From assembly GCA_934777505.1 (NCBI GenBank), contig CAKVNM010000001.1:186001-250000 (forward strand): a DNA stretch of 64,000 bases. The letters are read 5' to 3'. Below, one piece after another: positions 40,243 to 49,008 of this stretch (position 1 is its first letter; every line of letters starts with the position of its first letter). The position numbers and the translations under genes were made by a program. This DNA is from an uncultured Clostridia bacterium (GTDB lineage Bacteria > Bacillota > Clostridia > Christensenellales > UBA1242). The notes beneath the pieces were generated by a model. That model did no database searches, had not been told where the DNA came from, and saw only the letters and a list, made by a program, of their open reading frames with translations.

Positions 40243-41121
40243 ATGAAAATAGCAATAGTAACGGATAGTAATAGCGGAATTAGTAACGAGCAAGCCAAAG
40301 AACTTGGCATAACAGTTATTCCTATGCCTTTTTTGATTGACGGCGAAGAATACTTTGAAAATGTAAACTTGACCCAACAGGAGTTTTATCAAAAACTCAA
40401 ACAAAATGCAGATGTTTCCACTTCTCAACCAAGTATATATAGCATTGTTGAAATTTGGAAAGAACTACTTAAAACTCACGACCAAATCGTGCATATCCCA
40501 ATGAGCAGTAGTTTGTCGGGTTGCTACGAAACCGCCTTAAATTTTGCAAAAGAATTTGACGGCAAAGTTCAGGTTGTTAACAACAGAAGACTGTCGGTAA
40601 CGCATGGCCAATCAGTTTTGGACGCTGTAAAACTAGCGAGCGAAGGCAAAAATGCAATTGAAATCAAGGAATTTCTTGAAAAAACCGCACTGGATTATAG
40701 CATTTATTGCCTTGTTTCAACATTAAAATACTTAAAAAAAGGTGGCAGAATTTCCCCTGCCGTTGCTCTAATTGGTTCACTACTAAATATCAAGCCAATC
40801 ATGCAATTTAATGGCGGAAAAGTTGAAAAATTTAGTCAAACAATTTCGTCCACCCTTGGCAAAAGAAAAATGGTTGACACAATCATTCACGACCTAAAAA
40901 CAAAGTTTGCTGAGCAGTTAAAGCAAGGAAAAATCAAGATTTGCATTGCCTACACTGGCGATAACGACAAAAATGAAAAGGTTGAAGCCTTTAAAACTTT
41001 TGTTAACAATCAACTAAAACCTTTCAATCTTGAAGTTAGTGAAGTTGCTCAACTTCCACTTTCGATTGCCTGTCATATTGGCGATGGTGCTATCGCAATC
41101 GTGTGCGAATATGCTTATTGA
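40243..41121 (+). CDS. DegV family fatty acid-binding protein (second copy)
   Basis: 292-residue EDD-fold protein. The N-terminal VTDSNSGISNEQAKELGITV, the phosphate-contact region HIPMSSSLSGCYETA, LKYLKKGGRISPA and the C-terminal SIACHIGDGAIAIVCEY are family hallmarks. It probably binds a fatty acid for a FakA-type kinase. It is co-transcribed with the MarR regulator. AGGAGATTAT precedes the ATG. It is distinct from the DegV at 25151-26041, which has a longer N-terminal portion and different pocket sequence. Confidence 0.93.
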   Translation: MKIAIVTDSNSGISNEQAKELGITVIPMPFLIDGEEYFENVNLTQQEFYQKLKQNADVSTSQPSIYSIVEIWKELLKTHDQIVHIPMSSSLSGCYETALNFAKEFDGKVQVVNNRRLSVTHGQSVLDAVKLASEGKNAIEIKEFLEKTALDYSIYCLVSTLKYLKKGGRISPAVALIGSLLNIKPIMQFNGGKVEKFSQTISSTLGKRKMVDTIIHDLKTKFAEQLKQGKIKICIAYTGDNDKNEKVEAFKTFVNNQLKPFNLEVSEVAQLPLSIACHIGDGAIAIVCEYAY

Positions 41122-41136
41122 AATTAGAATAAAAAC

Positions 41137-41166
41137 AAAAAAACTTGGAGTTTTCCAAGTTTTTTT
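41137..41166. terminator. Bidirectional terminator between degV and ftsZ
   Basis: A 13-bp stem (AAAAAAACTTGGA / TCCAAGTTTTTTT) with a four-base loop serves both the plus-strand degV and the minus-strand ftsZ. Confidence 0.9.
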
Positions 41167-41180
41167 ATGTATTAAATTTG

Positions 41181-42401
41181 TTATTTTTGAATTTTTCTTA
41201 GGAATGGTGGAATATCGTCATCATCGATACTAATTCTTGATGGGTTTGAAGAAGTTGGACGATTAAACATTGGTTTTTGTTCTGGTTCTTGTCTTACTTC
41301 TCTGCGTGGCTCTTGTCTTCTTGTGTCAAACAAGCCATTGTTGATATTAACCATATCTGTGTAGTGTTGGTCGTTACCCCTTCCCATAAATGTTTGGAAG
41401 CCAGCATCTTGATTTTGTTTTTGTTCTGGTTGCTTGTTTTTGTTTTCAAAATTTGCACCATCAAAACCAGTTGCAATGATTGTGATTTCAACTTCGTCTT
41501 CCATATTTGGGTCGATACTTGTACCGAAAATAAAGTTACATGATGGGTCTACAACTTCTTGAACCAAAGTTGCTGCATCGTTCACTTCGTCAAGTGCTAG
41601 GTCGATACCACCCTTGATGTTTAGAAGCACACCAGTTGCACCTTCGATTTGAGTTTCAAGAAGTGGGCTATAAACTGCGTTTCTAACTGCTTCTTGCATT
41701 TTGTTTTCGCCTTTTGCTCTACCAATACCCATGTGAGCGTAGCCACGATTTTTCATAACTGCTCTAACATCGGCAAAGTCAAGGTTAATCAAACTTGGGT
41801 TGATGATTACATCACTAATTCCTTGAATACCTTGTCTTAAAACATCATCGGCATATCTAAAACAATCAAGCATTGGAGTGCCTTTTGGAAGCACTTTGAA
41901 AAGTTTGTCGTTTGGAATAATAACCAAAGTGTCAACATACTTTTTCAAGTTTTCGATACCTTTTTCTGCCTTGGCAAGTCTGTCTCTACCTTCAAATCCA
42001 AAAGGTTTTGTTACGACAGCAACAGTCAAAATTCCCATATCTTTTGCCATTTGAGCAATTACTGGTGCAGAACCTGTACCTGTTCCGCCACCCATACCTG
42101 CTGTGATGAACACAAGGTCTGCTCCTTGAAGTGCAGCAGCAAGTTCTGCTTTGCTCTCCTCGGCAGCCTTCATTCCAACATCTGGGTCAGAACCTGCTCC
42201 AAGACCTTTTGTTAATTTTGCACCAATTTGTATTCTTGTTGGTGCTGGGTTTGTTAAAAGGGCTTGTTTATCGGTGTTTACAGCGATAAACTCTGGACCT
42301 TTAAAATTAAACTTAATCATTCTTGTAACCGCATTTGAGCCACCACCGCCACAACCAATTACCTTGATTTTTGCAACACTTGTTACTTCTTCGTTAAACA
42401 T
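41181..42401 (-). CDS. ftsZ: Cell division GTPase FtsZ
   Basis: Tubulin-like GTPase that forms the Z ring. The nucleotide motif GGGTGTG is at residues 104-110, the N-terminal VIGCGGGGSNAV and the synergy loop NLDFADVRAVM are present. A Gln/Arg-rich linker of about 75 residues leads to the conserved tail DDDIPPFLRKIQK that binds FtsA. 406 residues. It lies after ftsA in the end of the dcw cluster, with a terminator following. AAGGAGAAAGTT precedes the ATG. Confidence 0.98.
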   Translation of the reverse strand: MFNEEVTSVAKIKVIGCGGGGSNAVTRMIKFNFKGPEFIAVNTDKQALLTNPAPTRIQIGAKLTKGLGAGSDPDVGMKAAEESKAELAAALQGADLVFITAGMGGGTGTGSAPVIAQMAKDMGILTVAVVTKPFGFEGRDRLAKAEKGIENLKKYVDTLVIIPNDKLFKVLPKGTPMLDCFRYADDVLRQGIQGISDVIINPSLINLDFADVRAVMKNRGYAHMGIGRAKGENKMQEAVRNAVYSPLLETQIEGATGVLLNIKGGIDLALDEVNDAATLVQEVVDPSCNFIFGTSIDPNMEDEVEITIIATGFDGANFENKNKQPEQKQNQDAGFQTFMGRGNDQHYTDMVNINNGLFDTRRQEPRREVRQEPEQKPMFNRPTSSNPSRISIDDDDIPPFLRKIQK

Positions 42402-42473
42402 AACTTTCTCCTTATGATAAATATTTTATAAGCATTAAGCAAATTTGTCAACATCTAAACAAAAAGTGCTAAA

Positions 42474-43649
42474 TTATTTTTTGAATAGTCTTTTTAGTTT
42501 GTCTTTAAACGACAATTTTTGACTTTGACATTTTGCAAGTGCTAGGTCTAGCAAACCAATAACACTAGAAAAATGTGCACGATTTAGTTGTGGAACTTGT
42601 GGAGATAAAATTTCGATATTTGCTCCAATAGACTTTGAAAGCAAGTCCTTTCCACCCTTTAAGTAACTAATTCCACCACCCGTTAAATAAATTGGCAAAT
42701 ATGAGCCACTTGTGTTTGCTTTGAGAGATGTTAGGCATCTTGAAATCATGCCTGCAATCATTTCAAGTCTTGACGACACAATCTCGTTTGTAAGTTTTGC
42801 CGAAACTGGTGTTACAGTTCCGTCTTTGCTAACAATTTCATAATAGTCATCGTCCGATGCTTGAACGCTTAAAACCACTTTGCGTTTTAGATTTTCGGCG
42901 TCCTTAAAGCCAATTTTCAAAATTTGACTCAAATCTGCACTAAAATGACCACCGCCAAGCGAGAACGAATTAAGTCCCACAAGACCATCACCTTTTACAA
43001 GAGCCACGCTGGTTGAAATGTATCCGCAATCAATCAAAATTGCACCTGTGTCCCTAACTTCTGGGTCGAGAAGATAGATTGCTTCTGCTAGCGGGCTGGA
43101 AATATATTCAAGGTCGTGAATGCCCAAACTTTCCAAAACCGAATTGACTGTTTCGATAAAGTTGCTTTCTGCAAATATAAAACTGATTTCCGCAAAAAGT
43201 TTTGAAGTAATCTCTCCCTTTGGGTTCATGCATTTGCGATTGTCGTCTAGCATGAAATAAATTGGCGAACGATTGATAATCACGCTTTGGTTGTTATCAA
43301 GTTCTTCGCTTGCCATATCAAAAAGTGAAAAGATTTCTTCTTGTCCAATCTTTGTGCGTTTTTTGAATGAAATTCCTTCGCTCTTTGTTTGAACATAAGA
43401 AAATTCTGCTGGCACACCAACAAACAATTTGGAAATTTCTAGTCCGCTGTTTGCTTGTGCTTTTGTGATTGCATTTTCCACCGCACTATGTAAGTTTTCA
43501 GGCTCGATAAATTCGCCTTCGTAGTAACCAGCATAGTCAACTTCGCCAGTTCCCTTGATGTTAAATGTGTTATTTATTCCCTTTTCTGCTATAAGTGCTG
43601 TTATTTTGCTAGAACCAAAATCCAACACACACGCATAATTTTTTGCCAA
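42474..43649 (-). CDS. ftsA: Cell division protein FtsA
   Basis: Actin-like ATPase that ties FtsZ to the membrane. The phosphate loop ALIDFGSSK-like start is seen as CVLDFGSSKITAL at residues 6-18, the SHS2/1C domain follows, and adenosine-site motifs include LIDCGYISTSVAL and YLTGGGISYLKG. The basic C-terminus (LSFKDKLKRLFKK) is the membrane-targeting amphipathic helix. 391 residues. It lies 72 bases upstream of ftsZ. Confidence 0.95.
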   Translation of the reverse strand: MAKNYACVLDFGSSKITALIAEKGINNTFNIKGTGEVDYAGYYEGEFIEPENLHSAVENAITKAQANSGLEISKLFVGVPAEFSYVQTKSEGISFKKRTKIGQEEIFSLFDMASEELDNNQSVIINRSPIYFMLDDNRKCMNPKGEITSKLFAEISFIFAESNFIETVNSVLESLGIHDLEYISSPLAEAIYLLDPEVRDTGAILIDCGYISTSVALVKGDGLVGLNSFSLGGGHFSADLSQILKIGFKDAENLKRKVVLSVQASDDDYYEIVSKDGTVTPVSAKLTNEIVSSRLEMIAGMISRCLTSLKANTSGSYLPIYLTGGGISYLKGGKDLLSKSIGANIEILSPQVPQLNRAHFSSVIGLLDLALAKCQSQKLSFKDKLKRLFKK

Positions 43650-43764
43650 AATATTGTTCTCCTTAGTAATATAATTATTATATTAGTATAAATTCAGCGT
43701 GTCAATAAAAATTTTAAAATTTATTCACGATTTTGCATATTTATGAATTTTTATGCATAAAATC

Positions 43765-44541
43765 TTACTCGCCTGAATAGAAAATTCTTAGTTCGTTTCC
43801 ATTAACTAGTCTTACTTCCAATATTCCCGAATTTTGATATTTTGTGTTTGACTCATATGCGGAAAATGCTATGTTAAACTTGTCGCTGTTATACTCGTTT
43901 GCATCTTTTACAACAATCTGCACACCGCTACGCATTTTTACCGAGACTTGATTTAGCCTTTCATAATCAACTTCAACCGACTCAATTTTTTGTTTTAAAA
44001 CAGAGTTTTCTTGCCACTCATACAAACTGTTGATTGTTAAACTTAAAACATTCATTTGTTTTTTGTCAAATTGCAAAAAGTCGGCAATCTCAACACTTGT
44101 TGGTAAGTCTTTTATGTTGGTTAGAACGATTGCATTTGAAGCACTGTTGATATAGTTTTCAACAATATCCAAAACCTTGAAATCTCCGTCAACAATCGCA
44201 TAACTGTTGTTTGCAAGTTTTATGGCAAATAGTTCTTGCCTTTCGACTGCGTTTATAACAAATTTATTTGGAAAGATTGTTTCGATATTTATAACTTTTA
44301 GATATGGATTGTTTTTTTCCAGTTGACTGATGTAGCCTTTTTTGTTTGCGAACAGCACATTTTGACCAAACTTGAAATCCACGCTCTTTACAATATCTTC
44401 GCCTTTGCCGTTAAGCCTGTCCGTTGACGAGAGAAAAGAAAGGCTCACTTGGTTCAATGCAAAAATAGTGCTTGACAAAACAATCAAAATCACCAAAAAT
44501 GCAAATATAGACAAACAAATAGCAAGCCTTTTATTTTTCAT
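43765..44541 (-). CDS. ftsQ: Cell division protein FtsQ/DivIB
   Basis: Bitopic divisome protein that forms a complex with FtsL and FtsB/DivIC. One N-terminal membrane helix (about 5-29) is followed by a POTRA domain (VNQVSLSF-like start, GQNVLFANKKGYISQLEKNNPYL, VINAVERQELFAIK) and the beta domain. 258 residues, no visible catalytic site. It follows murA by twelve bases, the usual murA/murB-ftsQ order of the dcw cluster. Confidence 0.85.
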   Translation of the reverse strand: MKNKRLAICLSIFAFLVILIVLSSTIFALNQVSLSFLSSTDRLNGKGEDIVKSVDFKFGQNVLFANKKGYISQLEKNNPYLKVINIETIFPNKFVINAVERQELFAIKLANNSYAIVDGDFKVLDIVENYINSASNAIVLTNIKDLPTSVEIADFLQFDKKQMNVLSLTINSLYEWQENSVLKQKIESVEVDYERLNQVSVKMRSGVQIVVKDANEYNSDKFNIAFSAYESNTKYQNSGILEVRLVNGNELRIFYSGE

Positions 44542-44553
44542 ATTCTCCCACTT

Positions 44554-45807
44554 TTAATTTATTCTTTTTATGTCTGCGCCTAGTTTTTCTAGGTCTTTTT
44601 CGATACTTTCATAGCCCCTATCAATATGATACACATTTTCAACAGTCGTGTAGCCACTAGCACAAAGTCCAGCCAGCACCAAACACGCTCCCGCACGCAA
44701 ATCTGTGGCTTCAACAGTCGCACCAGAAAGGCTTTGTTTGCCAACCACAACGGCGATATTGTTCTTGACGAAAATATCTGCACCCATTTTGATTAACTGC
44801 GGAATATGCTTAAAACGAGTTTCAAACATTGTTTCCATAATCACAGAACTACCTTCGCTAACACATTCAAGTGCCATGAGTTGCGGTTGCAAGTCTGTTG
44901 GAAAAAACGGATAAGGATTTGTTTCAACAAAAGGAATACTTTTGAGTCTTCCAGTTGATTCCACCTTTATTTTATCATTTTTGTAACTAATTTTGCAATC
45001 GTTTGAGTTAAATAATTGTATTAAACTCATGGTATAATTTGGGTTTATGTTCGTTAATTCGACATTTCCGCCGCACATTAAAGTTGCAATTATGTAAGTT
45101 CCCGCAACAATTCTGTCGCCGATTGGGGTGTATTTTGTGCCATGAAGTTTTTTAACACCATGGATTTTAATCTCTCCACTGCCTGCTCCGCTGACCTTTG
45201 CACCCATTTTGTTTAAAAAGTTTTGCAAATCGACAATCTCAGGCTCTTTTGCACAATTTTGAATGATTGTTTCGCCCTTTGTAAAGACGCTTGCTAGCAT
45301 CAAATTTTCGGTTGCTCCAACGCTTGGAAATCGAAGGTAGAATTTGCCTGCTTTCATATCTTTGCCGTCACAGCAAATAAAGCCATGATTTTCGTCAATC
45401 TGCACGCCCAGTGCTTTGAGTCCCGCAAGGTGAATGTCAATCGGTCTGTTGCCAATATTGCAACCACCGGGATAACTGATTTTTGCTGTTTTTTTGCGTG
45501 ACAAAAGCGAGCCTAAAACAAAAAAACTGGCTCTTAGTTTTTGAGTGAGTTCGCTTGGCAAAACCGTGCTTGTTATGTTAGACGAATCAACAACGATTTT
45601 GTCTTTTTGTTGACAAACATTTGCACCCAAACTTCGCAAAATGTTGCACATATTGTCTATGTCGCTAAGTTTTGGAATGTTGTCGAGTTCCACCACTCCG
45701 TCACACAAAAGACACGCTGAAAGAATTGGCAAAACCGCATTTTTTGCCGACTTGATTTTGAGTTTTCCATTTAACTTTTTGCCACCATGTATCAATAACT
45801 TTTCCAT
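44554..45807 (-). CDS. murA: UDP-N-acetylglucosamine 1-carboxyvinyltransferase MurA
   Basis: First committed enzyme of peptidoglycan precursor synthesis; transfers enolpyruvate from PEP to UDP-GlcNAc. The catalytic cysteine is C116 in YPGGCNIGNRPID, so it should be fosfomycin-sensitive in principle. The start KLNGKLKIKSAKNAVLPIL and the RAGACLVLAGL segment are diagnostic. 417 residues. It is the first gene of murA-ftsQ-ftsA-ftsZ and lies after the phd-doc insertion and its terminator. Confidence 0.96.
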   Translation of the reverse strand: MEKLLIHGGKKLNGKLKIKSAKNAVLPILSACLLCDGVVELDNIPKLSDIDNMCNILRSLGANVCQQKDKIVVDSSNITSTVLPSELTQKLRASFFVLGSLLSRKKTAKISYPGGCNIGNRPIDIHLAGLKALGVQIDENHGFICCDGKDMKAGKFYLRFPSVGATENLMLASVFTKGETIIQNCAKEPEIVDLQNFLNKMGAKVSGAGSGEIKIHGVKKLHGTKYTPIGDRIVAGTYIIATLMCGGNVELTNINPNYTMSLIQLFNSNDCKISYKNDKIKVESTGRLKSIPFVETNPYPFFPTDLQPQLMALECVSEGSSVIMETMFETRFKHIPQLIKMGADIFVKNNIAVVVGKQSLSGATVEATDLRAGACLVLAGLCASGYTTVENVYHIDRGYESIEKDLEKLGADIKRIN

Positions 45808-45820
45808 ATCTTTTAATATG

Positions 45821-45847
45821 AAAAAAACACACCAAAAAGTGTGCTTT
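45821..45847 (-). terminator. Terminator copy 1 (after doc)
   Basis: AGCACAC and GTGTGTT arms around a TTTTTG loop are followed by seven Ts on the minus strand. The same 27 bp recur at 46538-46564. Confidence 0.85.
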
Positions 45848-45852
45848 TAAAA

Positions 45853-46230
45853 TTATATCTTGTGAGTTTTAACCCAATCAAGTAGTTGTTCATAACTCAT
45901 TTTGCCGTCTGCTAATGTTAACCCAATTTCCACCAACTCTTCGTCAGTATATTTTAAATTAATTCCATTCATTGCAAAAAATGAAAGCATAACCAAAAGA
46001 CCTATTCGTTTGTTACCATCAACAAAAGCATGATTACTCACTAACCCATAACCAAGCCTTGCTCCCTTTTCTTCTTTGGTTGGATATAAGTCAACGCCAT
46101 CAAAAGTTTGATAAGCATTTTCTATTGCGGAATTAAGCAAATTAAAATCTCTAACTCCCGCAGTTCCGCCAGAAGATTTGATAATTAACTGTTGCAGTAA
46201 TAACACTTTTTCTTCGTCAAATTTAATCAT
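45853..46230 (-). CDS. doc: Doc-type toxin of the Fic family
   Basis: 125-residue Fic-domain toxin. The active-site motif HAFVDGNKR is at residues 67-75. The lysine in GNKR is the Doc feature: phage P1 Doc phosphorylates EF-Tu and stops translation, whereas Fic enzymes with GNGR add AMP. Length equals P1 Doc (126). It follows its antitoxin with a four-base ATGA overlap. The assignment as toxin rests on this pairing and motif; the target is inferred. Confidence 0.92.
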   Translation of the reverse strand: MIKFDEEKVLLLQQLIIKSSGGTAGVRDFNLLNSAIENAYQTFDGVDLYPTKEEKGARLGYGLVSNHAFVDGNKRIGLLVMLSFFAMNGINLKYTDEELVEIGLTLADGKMSYEQLLDWVKTHKI

Positions 46231-46466
46231 TTTCCAAGTTCCTCAAATGCTTTGTGATGCTCTGTTAAAATTATGTTTGCCACAGTGGTTAAAAACTGAT
46301 TTTCGTCAATATACTCTTTACTGTCATCAATTTTTGAAAGCACATATTTAGGTCTATTATTCTTCAAAATAATAACACGCTCACTTTGCTCAATCTTTTT
46401 TACAACATTAGAAAAGTTTTGATTTGCTTCTGTCATAGAAACCAAATTTTTTGTGTCAATTTTCAT
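46227..46466 (-). CDS. phd: Phd/YefM family antitoxin
   Basis: 79 residues. The N-terminal DNA-binding fold VSMTEANQNFSNVVKKIEQSERVIILKNNRPKYVL is typical of Phd/YefM, and the C-terminal part should fold onto and block Doc. AAGGAG precedes the ATG. It overlaps doc by four bases and precedes it, the usual order antitoxin-toxin. An inverted repeat spans its own promoter, which fits autorepression by the Phd-Doc complex. Confidence 0.9.
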   Translation of the reverse strand: MKIDTKNLVSMTEANQNFSNVVKKIEQSERVIILKNNRPKYVLSKIDDSKEYIDENQFLTTVANIILTEHHKAFEELGK

Positions 46467-46489
46467 TTTAACTTCTCCTTTTCTATATT

Positions 46490-46525
46490 ATTATACACAA
46501 AAATAGGATAAAAACAACCTATTTT
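46490..46525 (-). promoter_or_regulatory. phd-doc promoter with inverted-repeat operator
   Basis: TATAAT (46490-46495) and TTGTTT (46512-46517) are 16 bp apart on the minus strand. The 8-bp arms AAAATAGG (46500-46507) and CCTATTTT (46518-46525) flank the -35 box, so a bound repressor would block the polymerase. Confidence 0.65.
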
Positions 46526-46537
46526 ATAATATTTTAC

Positions 46538-46564
46538 AAAAAAACACACCAAAAAGTGTGCTTT
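46538..46564 (-). terminator. Terminator copy 2 (after the nuclease-fold gene)
   Basis: The same 27-bp hairpin and T-run sequence as at 45821-45847, here just past the stop at 46572. It separates the ADP-ribosylglycohydrolase operon from phd-doc. Confidence 0.85.
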
Positions 46565-46571
46565 ATAAATT

Positions 46572-47624
46572 TTACTGTGTTTCACTATCATGCAAAATTT
46601 TTTCAATCCATCTATGTATTTGTTTAATATACATATTAGTAAAATCTTTCCACCATTGACTGCATAAGTAATAGTTATTATCCATAATTTTATCAACATA
46701 GTATCGTTTATGTCCTGAAACAATGGTATCTTTTTCGTTATCGCAAATTATAGGAAATGCTAAGCCAAATGTACGCTTTGAATATTTTAAGTCATGCATT
46801 CGTTCTAATTCTCGTTGTGAGATTTTTCCTTCTTGATACAAAGTTTCCAAAACTCTTTTAACATAGTGTTGAATTGACTCTTTTCCGTTGGCATGTATCT
46901 TTAAATCATCTCTAATATTTTTTCCTAGTTCTGGGTCATTAGGTATAATACAAGTTATAGGTTCTGGGTTTATATATTTTGTTTTTACTGCTTTGTCTGT
47001 CACTTTAATAGATAATTTTTCTATCACTTCTTTCGGATAGTTGCTTGACAAAAATTTCTTTATGTAGTCTTCACCAGCAGTGGAACACAAAAAATCTATA
47101 CTTTCTTGATTAGTTTTTTCTGCTTGTTTTGATTTTAACTTTTTTTCGCAAAATGCGTACAACTTCTCAATGCTAAAATCTTGTTTGGTTAGAACTTCAA
47201 GAAGTTCAGTTCCATGAGAATCTTGATAGTTAAAATTAATATCAACAATTTCAACTGGGTCACTCACACTGTCTGGAACATCATAAAAAACTTTGATTGA
47301 ATTTCCCCACAAAATACCTACTTTTAGTTTTAGTTGTTTCATGTAAGAAAAGAGTTGTTTTTCATTATGGTCTGTGAGTTCTTTGTTGGCTTGCTTTAAT
47401 TCCACCACCAAAACATCTCTCAAATCTTGTTTTAGAACGATATCTGGAATAAGATATTTGGCTGAGCCAAAAGGTATTTTAGGCTTTGTAATTTCTCCAT
47501 TTTGTTCTTCCCAGCCCAAAATTGAAAAATAATTTTCAACAAGCACTTGCCAAATTTCTTCTTTATCAAATTTATGTTTGTCGTATTCGTAACAAATTTT
47601 ATCCCATAGGTGTTGTTTTTCCAT
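46572..47624 (-). CDS. Protein with HsdR N-terminal-like PD-(D/E)XK nuclease fold
   Basis: 350 residues. The N-terminal part matches the HSDR_N_2 type: D61 in YLIPDIVLK, then VLVVELKQAN with E75 and K77, a complete PD-(D/E)XK set. Downstream of about residue 170 lies an unrecognised region with the conserved-looking FGLAFPIICDNEKDT and a Trp-rich end (CSQWWKDF). No helicase motor, methylase or specificity gene is near, so it is not a normal type I restriction system. It starts four bases after the ADP-ribosylglycohydrolase gene with GGGG in its site, so the two form one operon. Cleavage activity is likely but unproven. Confidence 0.75.
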   Translation of the reverse strand: MEKQHLWDKICYEYDKHKFDKEEIWQVLVENYFSILGWEEQNGEITKPKIPFGSAKYLIPDIVLKQDLRDVLVVELKQANKELTDHNEKQLFSYMKQLKLKVGILWGNSIKVFYDVPDSVSDPVEIVDINFNYQDSHGTELLEVLTKQDFSIEKLYAFCEKKLKSKQAEKTNQESIDFLCSTAGEDYIKKFLSSNYPKEVIEKLSIKVTDKAVKTKYINPEPITCIIPNDPELGKNIRDDLKIHANGKESIQHYVKRVLETLYQEGKISQRELERMHDLKYSKRTFGLAFPIICDNEKDTIVSGHKRYYVDKIMDNNYYLCSQWWKDFTNMYIKQIHRWIEKILHDSETQ

Positions 47625-47627
47625 ATT

Positions 47628-48986
47628 TTATTCCCCTTTACACATTGTTTCTTCGTAGTCGTTATAGATTTTTAATAGTTCTGGCGACAAAAAGTATTTA
47701 ACTTCGTCTTTGATATATTGCGGTACGCCGTAATACGCTCCCGCAAGTGCGCCAGCAATACACGCCATTGTGTCTGCATCTCCACCCATAACAATCGCAT
47801 TTTTGATAGCATCTTCGTAAGAATTAGAAATCAAAAAGGCAAATATTGATTGCGGAACAGAACCTTGACAAGTTTCGTCAAAACCATAGTGAGCCTTTAA
47901 CTCTTCAAAGTCGAAATCAAGATTGTAGTATTGTTGCAAAATATTCTTTAATGAACTCTTTGAATGACCTTGAAATATTAACCACATTGCATAAGCGATT
48001 ACATCTGCTCCTTTTAGCCCTTCTGGGTGATTATGAGTAATGTCTGTAACCTTTTTTGTTAGTTCTTTTAATTCATTACGATTGTTAGCAAAATATGGCA
48101 CGGCGGAAATTCGCATTGCACTGCCGTTCCCAAATGAATTATATGGCTGTGAGTCATTAGATTTTAGCCATTGCTTAAAATTAAGACCATAGCCAGCGTG
48201 TGGATATTTGCGTCCAAGTTCTTTCATGTTGTTGATTGTAATTTGTCTAAGATTTGTGTAATCTCCCCTGCAATCCAACAATGATTTGCACACCGCAAGC
48301 GTCATAACAGTGTCGTCAGTAAAATGCGTAACTAATTGACTAGCGATGGTTGGTTGTCCGTTTTCGTCAAAGTTATTCTTCCAAGAAAACAGCGGAAATC
48401 CTTTTGTGTTGATTGGGTGAAATTCATATATTGAGCCAACAATATCTCCTGCAATAGCACCTAAAAAATTAGAATAATGCTTTTTTAACAAATATTCTTT
48501 GGCATTTTTATACTTGTCATCAAGCAACAACTGCATGGCAAGTAATATAGAATTTGGTTGCACATTTTCTCCCACATATCTACACAACACGAGCAAATTT
48601 CTTTGATATTTTGCTCGGATAAAGCACTTGTTGGCAAATTGCAGTGGAATACATTTCCAGTCTTGGTTGTTAGACATACGAACAAAAGTATCTGGGTCGT
48701 CACTTTCGCTCATGTTACGGAATAAATCTTGACGCAGTATTGCAAACAAATCTTTGTGTTTGTAAATATCAAGAAAGTAAAATTTTAATTCCTTTTCTTT
48801 GTATGCAAATTTCACACAGCCAACACTTCCCATGCCACCGATATCAACATACAAAAAGCCTAACAAATTTTCTTGCTTAAAACTTTTAACATTTGACTCA
48901 TCAACAGGATTGATTTCTGGTTGTTCCAAAAATCCCATATCAAAGCAGTGTTGTTCAATCTCTTGCAAACATTCTTCTTTGTACAT
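47628..48986 (-). CDS. ADP-ribosylglycohydrolase family protein with novel N-terminal region
   Basis: 452 residues. From about residue 174 it is a full ARH/DraG-type domain: GAIAGDIVGSIYE (176-188), the metal site FTDDT (222-226), GNGSAMR (286-292) and GGDADT (401-406), so both magnesium sites look intact. The enzyme should remove ADP-ribose from proteins or nucleic acids. The first 165 residues are an added region I do not recognise, with strands such as LLGFLYVDIGGMG and a Cys-containing core. It heads the operon with the nuclease-fold gene. AAGGAG lies ten bases before the ATG at 48986. Its promoter has a G-run in the spacer, which suggests phase variation. Confidence 0.85.
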   Translation of the reverse strand: MYKEECLQEIEQHCFDMGFLEQPEINPVDESNVKSFKQENLLGFLYVDIGGMGSVGCVKFAYKEKELKFYFLDIYKHKDLFAILRQDLFRNMSESDDPDTFVRMSNNQDWKCIPLQFANKCFIRAKYQRNLLVLCRYVGENVQPNSILLAMQLLLDDKYKNAKEYLLKKHYSNFLGAIAGDIVGSIYEFHPINTKGFPLFSWKNNFDENGQPTIASQLVTHFTDDTVMTLAVCKSLLDCRGDYTNLRQITINNMKELGRKYPHAGYGLNFKQWLKSNDSQPYNSFGNGSAMRISAVPYFANNRNELKELTKKVTDITHNHPEGLKGADVIAYAMWLIFQGHSKSSLKNILQQYYNLDFDFEELKAHYGFDETCQGSVPQSIFAFLISNSYEDAIKNAIVMGGDADTMACIAGALAGAYYGVPQYIKDEVKYFLSPELLKIYNDYEETMCKGE

Positions 48987-49008
48987 TTATACATATCTCC
49001 TTAAAACG

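Noticed and set aside
46463..46723. Minus-strand frame of 86 codons between phd and the nuclease-fold gene
   Set aside because: It overlaps the 3' end of the nuclease-fold gene in another frame and runs through a terminator and the phd promoter.
46572..48986. Type I restriction-modification system
   Set aside because: Only the nuclease-like fold is present; there is no helicase motor, HsdM or HsdS.
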